From assembly GCA_020439995.1 (NCBI GenBank), contig JAGROY010000119.1, positions 1 through 41,980 on the forward strand: a stretch of 41,980 nucleotides of DNA. The letters run 5' to 3'. Below, one piece after another: positions 37,197 through 41,980 of this stretch. Both the position numbers and the translations under genes were made by a program. The stretch comes from Verrucomicrobiia bacterium. Lineage in GTDB: Bacteria; Verrucomicrobiota; Verrucomicrobiia; Verrucomicrobiales; DEV007. Each line of letters begins with the position of its first letter. The first letter of the stretch is position 1. The notes below the pieces were generated by a model that worked only from the letters and a program-made list of their open reading frames with translations, searched no databases and was not told the origin of the DNA.

Positions 37197-40100
37197 TCAA
37201 TGAATGGTGTCGGGCTCTGCAGACAGGGCAGCTTCAAGCCGTTTCGAGGTAGCGTCGGGTGCGCCAGTGCGACGGGCGACCATCTGGTAGGCGAGCGGAA
37301 CCACGACCAGCGTGAGGACAGCGGAGAGAGCGACACCGAACAAGATGACGACGCCGATGACGAGACGCGTCTCCGAACCGGCACCAGTCGAGAGCACGAG
37401 TGGTAGCGAGCCCATCAATGTGGTGAGGCCGGTCATGACAATGGGGCGCAGGCGCCGCTTCGATGCCTGGACGATGGCTTCTTTGAACTCGACGCCCTCG
37501 GAGCGCAATTGATTGATGAACTCGACAATCAGGATGCCGTTTTTGGTCGCCAGGCCGACAAGCATGATCATCCCGATCTGGGTATAAATATTCTGTGCCA
37601 GCCCCATGAACCAGATTCCTAACAAACCGCCAGCGACGGCGGTGGGTACCGTAAGCATGATCGTGAAGGGGTGAATGAAGCTCTCGAACTGCGCGGCCAT
37701 GACGAGGTAGACGACGAGGAGCGCCAGCAGGAAAACGAACATCGTGGAGCTGCCGGACTCTTTGAAGTCGAGCGATTCGCCTTTGTATCCGACGATCGCC
37801 TCCCCTGCCAAAACCTCCGCTGCTGCCGTGTCGAGGAATTCGAGGGCCTCATTTAAGCGGTAGCCCTCGGCGAGGTTCGCCTCGATGGTGATGGAGCGCA
37901 GGCGGTTGTAGCGGTTGAGCGACCCGGAATCGGCGAACTCTTCAATGGTTACGAGGTTTGCCAGCGGAATCAGTTCACCGCTGGTCTCGGAGCGGACGTA
38001 GATATTTGTCATGTCACCAGGGGTGCGCTTGCTGTCGTACGTTCCCTCGACGACAACATCGTATTCCTCGCCTTCCTGAATGAAGGTGGTGACTTCGCGC
38101 GAGCCTAGCAGACTTTCGAGAGATCGGCCGATATTGGCGATGGAAACACCGAGGTCTCCGGCACGGTTCTGGTCGATGTTGACGCGTAGCTGTGGCTTGG
38201 TTTCTTTGTAATCGTAGTCAACGCCGATGAGTCCCGGATTTTTTTTGATTTCTGCCAGCATCAGGTCGCGCCATTCGGCGAGCTGCTCGTAGGTGGGGCC
38301 GCTGAGAACGAACTGCACCGGTTTCTGCAGGCCGCGGGTCAAGCCCTGGCGCATGACAGTGAAGTTTTTCACGCCGGGGACATCGGCGAGTTTGGCGGTG
38401 ACTTCAGGCATCAGTTCCCAGGCCGAGCGTCGATCCTCCCAGTCGTTGAGCACGAGGATACTGAGCCCCTGATTGAAGCTGGCGACGTTGCCGAAACCAC
38501 GTGGTGCGCGCACCAGCAGGCGACTGGCCTCACCAGTTTCGACGAGGTACATGAGACGATCTTCGACATCGCTCATTGTCTTGATGATCGATCCGTAGCT
38601 GGTTCCTTCCGGTGCAGTGGTGATGACGAAGAAGGCACCGCGGTCTTCCTTTGGAGTGAACTCGCTGGGCAGGGTCTTATACAGCCAGGCGCACAGCGCG
38701 AGAACACCGACGATGATGGCTGCCGCGATGATGGGGATTCTCTGCAGGAATACTAACATTGATCCATAGAGTGACTCGAAGCGGCGGAAGATGGCGTCCA
38801 TGGCGCGGGTGAGGAAGTTGCCTCGCGAAGTCGCGGACGGCCGCAGCACTTTTGACGCGATCATCGGGGAAAGCGAAAGCGCAACAAGACTGGAGAAGGA
38901 GACGGCGACCGCCAGGGTGATGGCAAATTCCTTGAAGAGCTTGCCGAGATCCCCCTCGAGGAAGGCAATAGGCACAAACACGGCGACGAGGACGAGCGTG
39001 GTGGCGATGACCGCAAATCCGACCTGGCGCGAACCGCGAAAGGCCGCGACGAGCGGCGACTCACCATGTTCGATGCGGCGGAAGACGTTCTCCAGGACGA
39101 CGATGGCATCATCGACCACCAGGCCGATGGCGAGCACGAAGGCGAGCAATGTCAGGAGGTTGATAGAGAAGCCGAAGGCGTTGAGGAAGATGAACGAGCT
39201 GATCAGCGAGACCGGCACGGTGACGGCGGGGACGAGGGTAGCTCTGAAGCTTCCGAGAAAGAGGTAGATCACGGCCACGACAAGGATGATGGCGATGAGG
39301 AGCGTGCGGGCGACCTCCTGCAGGGATTTTTCAATGAAGACGGAGGTGTCGTAACTCTGCTCCAGGCTCATGCCCTCCGGCAACTGGAGCCGGGTGCGAA
39401 CGGCTTCTTCTTTGACGGCGCGGGCGACGTCGAGCGTATTGGCCTGCGACTGCTTGATGATGCCCATGCCGACCATCGGCACGCGGTTGCCACGGAACGT
39501 GAGTCGCGATTCCTGTGCTCCAAGCGTGACCTGTGCGACCTCGCCAAGCCGCACCAGGTAGCCGTCATCGCCACGCGAGATCACAAGATTGCGGAAATCG
39601 TCTTCTGTCAGGAACTCGCGTTTCACCCGTACGGTGAACTGCAGGTCTAAGGACTGCACCGTTCCCGCCGGGAGCTCTACGTTCTGTTTGCGCAGCGCGT
39701 CTTCGACGTCGGTGATGGTCAAATTTCGCGCCGCAAGCGCTTCGCGGTCAATCCACACTCGCAGGGCAAAAGCCGATGCTCCCGTGATGCGGATGCGCGC
39801 CACGCCAGGCAGGACGGAGAATCGATCGACGAGGTAACGTTCAGCGTAGTCAGCCAGCTCGACGGGCTTGAGGTTTTCGCTGGTGAGGTTCAGATACATC
39901 ATCACCTCGGTAGCAGAGTCCTCTTTGCTGACCGCAGGCGGGTCGGCTTCCTCCGGGAGATCCGAGAGCAGTCCAGAAACCGCCTCGCGTAGATCGTTGG
40001 CAGCGTCGTCGATGTCGCGGTCGACATTGAACTCGACCGTCACCTGCGAACGGCCGTCCTCGCTGGACGATTCGATCGTTTTGATCGCCTCGACCACACT

Positions 40101-40313
40101 GATACGATCTTCGATCAGCTGCGTGATGCGCCGCTCAACCACCGCCGCAGAAGCACCACGATACTGGGTTTCGATGGTAATGATTGGTGGGTCGATGTCT
40201 GGGAACTCGCGCACCTGAAGCTGAGTGTACGACACAGCGCCAAAGGCCACCAGCAGCAGGCTGAGGACGCAAGCGAAGACCGGGCGGCGGACGGATGTAT
40301 CTGAGATCAACAT
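37197..40313 (-). CDS. RND efflux pump inner-membrane transporter (HAE1/AcrB type)
   Basis: 1038 residues. It begins SDTSVRRPVFACVLSLLLV with transmembrane helix 1, then the periplasmic pore domain with FPDIDPPIITIETQYRGASA. Proton-relay residues are present: the Asp-Asp pair in LAIGLVVDDAIVVLENVFRR (helix 4) and Lys in IMLVGLATKNGILIVEF (helix 10). The C-terminal half repeats the pattern with RLRPIVMTGLTTLMGSLPLV. It exports drugs, dyes or other amphiphiles in exchange for protons; the substrate cannot be told. It starts 9 bp after the adaptor gene and ends 6 bp before the channel gene. A CTAACATTG copy is at 38753-38761. Confidence 0.95.
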   Translation of the reverse strand: MLISDTSVRRPVFACVLSLLLVAFGAVSYTQLQVREFPDIDPPIITIETQYRGASAAVVERRITQLIEDRISVVEAIKTIESSSEDGRSQVTVEFNVDRDIDDAANDLREAVSGLLSDLPEEADPPAVSKEDSATEVMMYLNLTSENLKPVELADYAERYLVDRFSVLPGVARIRITGASAFALRVWIDREALAARNLTITDVEDALRKQNVELPAGTVQSLDLQFTVRVKREFLTEDDFRNLVISRGDDGYLVRLGEVAQVTLGAQESRLTFRGNRVPMVGMGIIKQSQANTLDVARAVKEEAVRTRLQLPEGMSLEQSYDTSVFIEKSLQEVARTLLIAIILVVAVIYLFLGSFRATLVPAVTVPVSLISSFIFLNAFGFSINLLTLLAFVLAIGLVVDDAIVVLENVFRRIEHGESPLVAAFRGSRQVGFAVIATTLVLVAVFVPIAFLEGDLGKLFKEFAITLAVAVSFSSLVALSLSPMIASKVLRPSATSRGNFLTRAMDAIFRRFESLYGSMLVFLQRIPIIAAAIIVGVLALCAWLYKTLPSEFTPKEDRGAFFVITTAPEGTSYGSIIKTMSDVEDRLMYLVETGEASRLLVRAPRGFGNVASFNQGLSILVLNDWEDRRSAWELMPEVTAKLADVPGVKNFTVMRQGLTRGLQKPVQFVLSGPTYEQLAEWRDLMLAEIKKNPGLIGVDYDYKETKPQLRVNIDQNRAGDLGVSIANIGRSLESLLGSREVTTFIQEGEEYDVVVEGTYDSKRTPGDMTNIYVRSETSGELIPLANLVTIEEFADSGSLNRYNRLRSITIEANLAEGYRLNEALEFLDTAAAEVLAGEAIVGYKGESLDFKESGSSTMFVFLLALLVVYLVMAAQFESFIHPFTIMLTVPTAVAGGLLGIWFMGLAQNIYTQIGMIMLVGLATKNGILIVEFINQLRSEGVEFKEAIVQASKRRLRPIVMTGLTTLMGSLPLVLSTGAGSETRLVIGVVILFGVALSAVLTLVVVPLAYQMVARRTGAPDATSKRLEAALSAEPDTIH

Positions 40314-40322
40314 GCAGTTGGT

Positions 40323-41405
40323 CTAGTCGTTGGTGGGACTGTAGGGATCAGCCGGCCCGCTGGCTTCCCCGGTGACGATGAGGCTGCCGCCGTCCCGCAA
40401 GCCGACAAGCCCATCAACGACGATCTTCTCGCCGCCCTTCAGTCCCTCGACAATTTCAACGTAGCCGGGCACCCGACGCCCGATGGTCACCTCCACCTCT
40501 TTCGCCGTTGCGCTCTCGCCTTCGCCCTCGACGAGAAATACCGAGTGCGTCGATTGCACCGAAACCAGGGCGCGCTCGGGGATTGCAGGGGCGGTGGTCG
40601 GGTTTTTCTTGATGCGGGTAGTCATCAACATTCCCGGGCGGAGCTGGTGCTCAGCGTTTGGCAGCTCCGCACGCACGATAGCAGAACGCGTTACCGGGTT
40701 GACTCGCGCGTTGATGTCGGTGACTTCTCCTTCGAATTCCTTATCGGGAAACGCGTCGCTGCTAGCGATGATTTTCTGTCCGGGGCCGAGGTCGCCGAGG
40801 AAGGTCTCCGGCACAGAAAAGTCGAGCTTTACCGTATCAATCAAGTCGAGCGTCGCCAGCACCTCGCCTGGCGACACCAGTGCTCCAACACTCACCTGGC
40901 GAAATCCGAGCACACCTTTAAACGGGGCGACGATTGCGCGGTCGGCGATTTTTGCCTTTGCTTCCTCAATCTTCTGCTTCGCCAGATCGCGTGCGGTCAG
41001 ATACTCCTGGAGTCGCACTTTCGAAACCGCACCGTTGTTCGCTAATGCGCTCAATCGCTCCACTTCGCGTTGTTGTTCTGCCAGATTGATGTTGGCCCCC
41101 TCCAGCATTGCCTGCTCCTCATCATCGCTCAACTGCGCCAGCACCGCGCCTTTCTCGACGGTCTGCCCATCTTCAAAAGAAACCGCCGTAACAGTTTCGG
41201 TAACGTTCGCCGAGATGTCGATCGCCTCCAGTGCCCGCACGGTACCCAGTGCTTCCACCTCGTCTGCGAATGCACGCGCTGTCACAGTGCCCACCTTGAC
41301 TTTCGGCACCGGTGGGCCGTCGGGCTTCGTAACCTCCGCCTTACGATTGCAGGCAACAAGCATACAGCTCATGACAACAAGGATTGCCGCTAAAGTTTGA
41401 TTCAT
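40323..41405 (-). CDS. RND efflux periplasmic adaptor (membrane fusion protein), lipoprotein
   Basis: 360 residues from the ATG at 41405, which opens a signal peptide with lipobox (AAILVVMSCMLVACNRK, Cys19); the frame reaches 41525, but the upstream residues overlap the regulator remnant. Domains: barrel-sandwich halves around VEALGTVRALEAIDISANV and KAKIADRAIVAPFKGVLGFR, a coiled-coil hairpin in ~100-150 (NLAEQQREVERLSALANN), then beta-barrel (KLDFSVPETFLGDLGPGQ) and a membrane-proximal domain with VEIVEGLKGGEKIVVDGLVG. It links the RND pump to the outer-membrane channel. It lies 16-20 bp after the regulator remnant and 9 bp before the pump gene. Confidence 0.93.
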   Translation of the reverse strand: MNQTLAAILVVMSCMLVACNRKAEVTKPDGPPVPKVKVGTVTARAFADEVEALGTVRALEAIDISANVTETVTAVSFEDGQTVEKGAVLAQLSDDEEQAMLEGANINLAEQQREVERLSALANNGAVSKVRLQEYLTARDLAKQKIEEAKAKIADRAIVAPFKGVLGFRQVSVGALVSPGEVLATLDLIDTVKLDFSVPETFLGDLGPGQKIIASSDAFPDKEFEGEVTDINARVNPVTRSAIVRAELPNAEHQLRPGMLMTTRIKKNPTTAPAIPERALVSVQSTHSVFLVEGEGESATAKEVEVTIGRRVPGYVEIVEGLKGGEKIVVDGLVGLRDGGSLIVTGEASGPADPYSPTND

Positions 41406-41421
41406 CGATGAAAAATAGTGT

Positions 41422-41760
41422 TCAGTTAGGATTCGCGCAGGTCGATTTGCTGCCGCATTGCAGCGATGCCTGCCAGGGTAAAATAGATGATGTGCTCCAC
41501 CGGGGCATGCTCCCAGCTCCTCCATCTACCGGATAGTGCTGCCGCGCACGCTTCACGCAATGCCGCCAGACAGCCTCGTAGAAGGATGCTTTGTCGCCAA
41601 AGTGATAACTGATCAGCGCCGGATTGACCTCAGCCTGTCTGCAAATTTCCTGCACCGTTGCATCGCGAAACCCCTTCGCGGAAAACACACTACAAGCTGC
41701 CCCCAACAACCTCATCCGAGTCACTTCACCATCATTGCGAGGTTTTGCTTTAACAGGCAT
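41422..41760 (-). pseudogene. TetR/CerR-family regulator remnant: DNA-binding domain kept, ligand domain deleted
   Basis: The open frame encodes 112 residues. Residues ~14-75 are an intact TetR helix-turn-helix domain (MRLLGAACSVFSAKGFRDAT, EICRQAEVNPALISYHFGDK, SFYEAVWRHCVKRARQHYPV). After HYPVDGG the frame gives a non-homologous tail (Ser/Trp/Pro). In another frame, the same DNA (41500 to 41426) encodes VEHIIYFTLAGIAAMRQQID, which matches the C-terminal helix I recall for CerR/DUF1956-type regulators (normally ~210-230 residues). This indicates an internal deletion of roughly 110-130 residues plus a frame change. The gene leads the RND operon, 16-20 bp before the adaptor. A truncated DNA-binding protein may still be made; without the dimer/ligand domain it probably cannot act normally (inference). 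Confidence 0.75.
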
Positions 41761-41797
41761 TCGAATCGGTTCAGCAATCGGTTTAGTTTGAATAGAC

Positions 41798-41819
41798 GTT
41801 TAATCTTAAACAAATTTGT
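41798..41819 (-). promoter_or_regulatory. Two adjoining palindromes upstream of the regulator/efflux operon (operator candidates)
   Basis: GTTTAATCTTAAAC (41798-41811; 6-bp arms, 2-bp spacer) abuts the perfect palindrome ACAAATTTGT (41810-41819). They lie 38-59 bp before the regulator ATG in A/T-rich DNA where the promoter should be; a -35-like TTTACA is read on the minus strand next to the second palindrome. TetR-type proteins bind such symmetric sites near their own gene. Which palindrome is the operator is not known. Confidence 0.5.
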
Positions 41820-41873
41820 AAACGAAACAACGAGATGTCGACGAGAACTTCAGACCCTGTCTACGTTTGGCAA

Positions 41874-41909
41874 CGTTTGAAGGATGGCTTCGTCATCCAT
41901 TCTCAAACG
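41874..41909. other. Imperfect inverted repeat of unknown role
   Basis: CGTTTGA (41874-41880) pairs with TCAAACG (41903-41909), and GGATG (41882-41886) with CATCC (41894-41898), around the loop GCTTCGT. No T-tract follows, so it does not look like a terminator. It is upstream of the efflux operon and may belong to a gene beyond the window. Confidence 0.4.
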
Positions 41910-41980
41910 AATGATACCTAACACGTACGCCAGCCTTTAGGATCTCCAACCTGCCTGCACCAGTCTGCTTTCAAAAAATG

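Noticed and set aside
40323..41525. Adaptor protein starting at 41525
   Set aside because: The first 40 residues overlap the regulator remnant and are not leader-like; the ATG at 41405 opens a proper lipoprotein signal.

Overview
The window looks like chromosomal DNA of a Verrucomicrobiota bacterium (order Verrucomicrobiales or a close relative). This is inferred from gene content: a PSCyt1/DUF1549/DUF1553 multidomain protein (typical of Planctomycetes and Verrucomicrobia), an ECF sigma factor continuing into a membrane segment and a large helical-repeat domain, very large secreted proteins with PA14, Ig and thrombospondin type 3 domains, an LRR-FecR-propeller protein, and few Shine-Dalgarno sequences. 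No rRNA, tRNA, CRISPR array, transposase or phage gene was found, so it reads as ordinary chromosome with some decaying genes.

Layout. 1-7.6 kb: the 3' part of a secreted LRR/FecR/NHL protein, a dead LRR-type gene, a small membrane protein, a sialate O-acetylesterase-like enzyme (minus) and a 1015-residue secreted adhesin-like protein. 7.7-11.4 kb: a COG4299/HGSNAT-like membrane acyltransferase, glutamine-dependent NAD synthetase (minus) and guanylate kinase. 11.3-15.4 kb: the DUF1549/DUF1553 protein (minus). 15.7-17.3 kb: a decay zone with a solenoid-repeat gene carrying two amber stops and a terminal frameshift, plus a fragment of another gene. 17.4-21.9 kb: an NHL-repeat protein, a DUF997/PanF-like symporter pair (minus) and a TonB-like protein. 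22.0-25.3 kb: a translationally coupled pair of a membrane-tethered ECF sigma/solenoid fusion and a membrane-anchored solenoid protein (minus). 25.4-29.2 kb: dhaK-dhaL-lsrF homologue-TIM-barrel isomerase, closed by an intrinsic terminator (minus). 29.3-31.9 kb: a DUF2760/Hsp70-family pair (minus). 32.0-35.1 kb: UDP-glucose dehydrogenase (minus), an Ala-rich lipoprotein with its terminator, and an NlpC/P60 peptidase. 35.0-41.8 kb: an RND tripartite efflux operon (minus) led by a truncated TetR/CerR-family regulator and ending with a peroxiredoxin-like gene.

The most informative observations are four. (1) The sigma factor is fused to its own putative sensor domain, overlaps by 11 bp a partner with the same repeats, and has a third, dead relative 6 kb away. 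(2) The dhaKL-lsrF-isomerase cluster suggests an uncharacterised ketose or ketose-phosphate catabolic route. (3) The efflux operon regulator has lost its ligand-binding domain but kept a helix-turn-helix and the C-terminal tail of its family, the latter out of frame. (4) A 9-mer, CTAACATTG, recurs five times, always inside genes, in more than one frame context. Functions are assigned from recalled family motifs; no database search was run.
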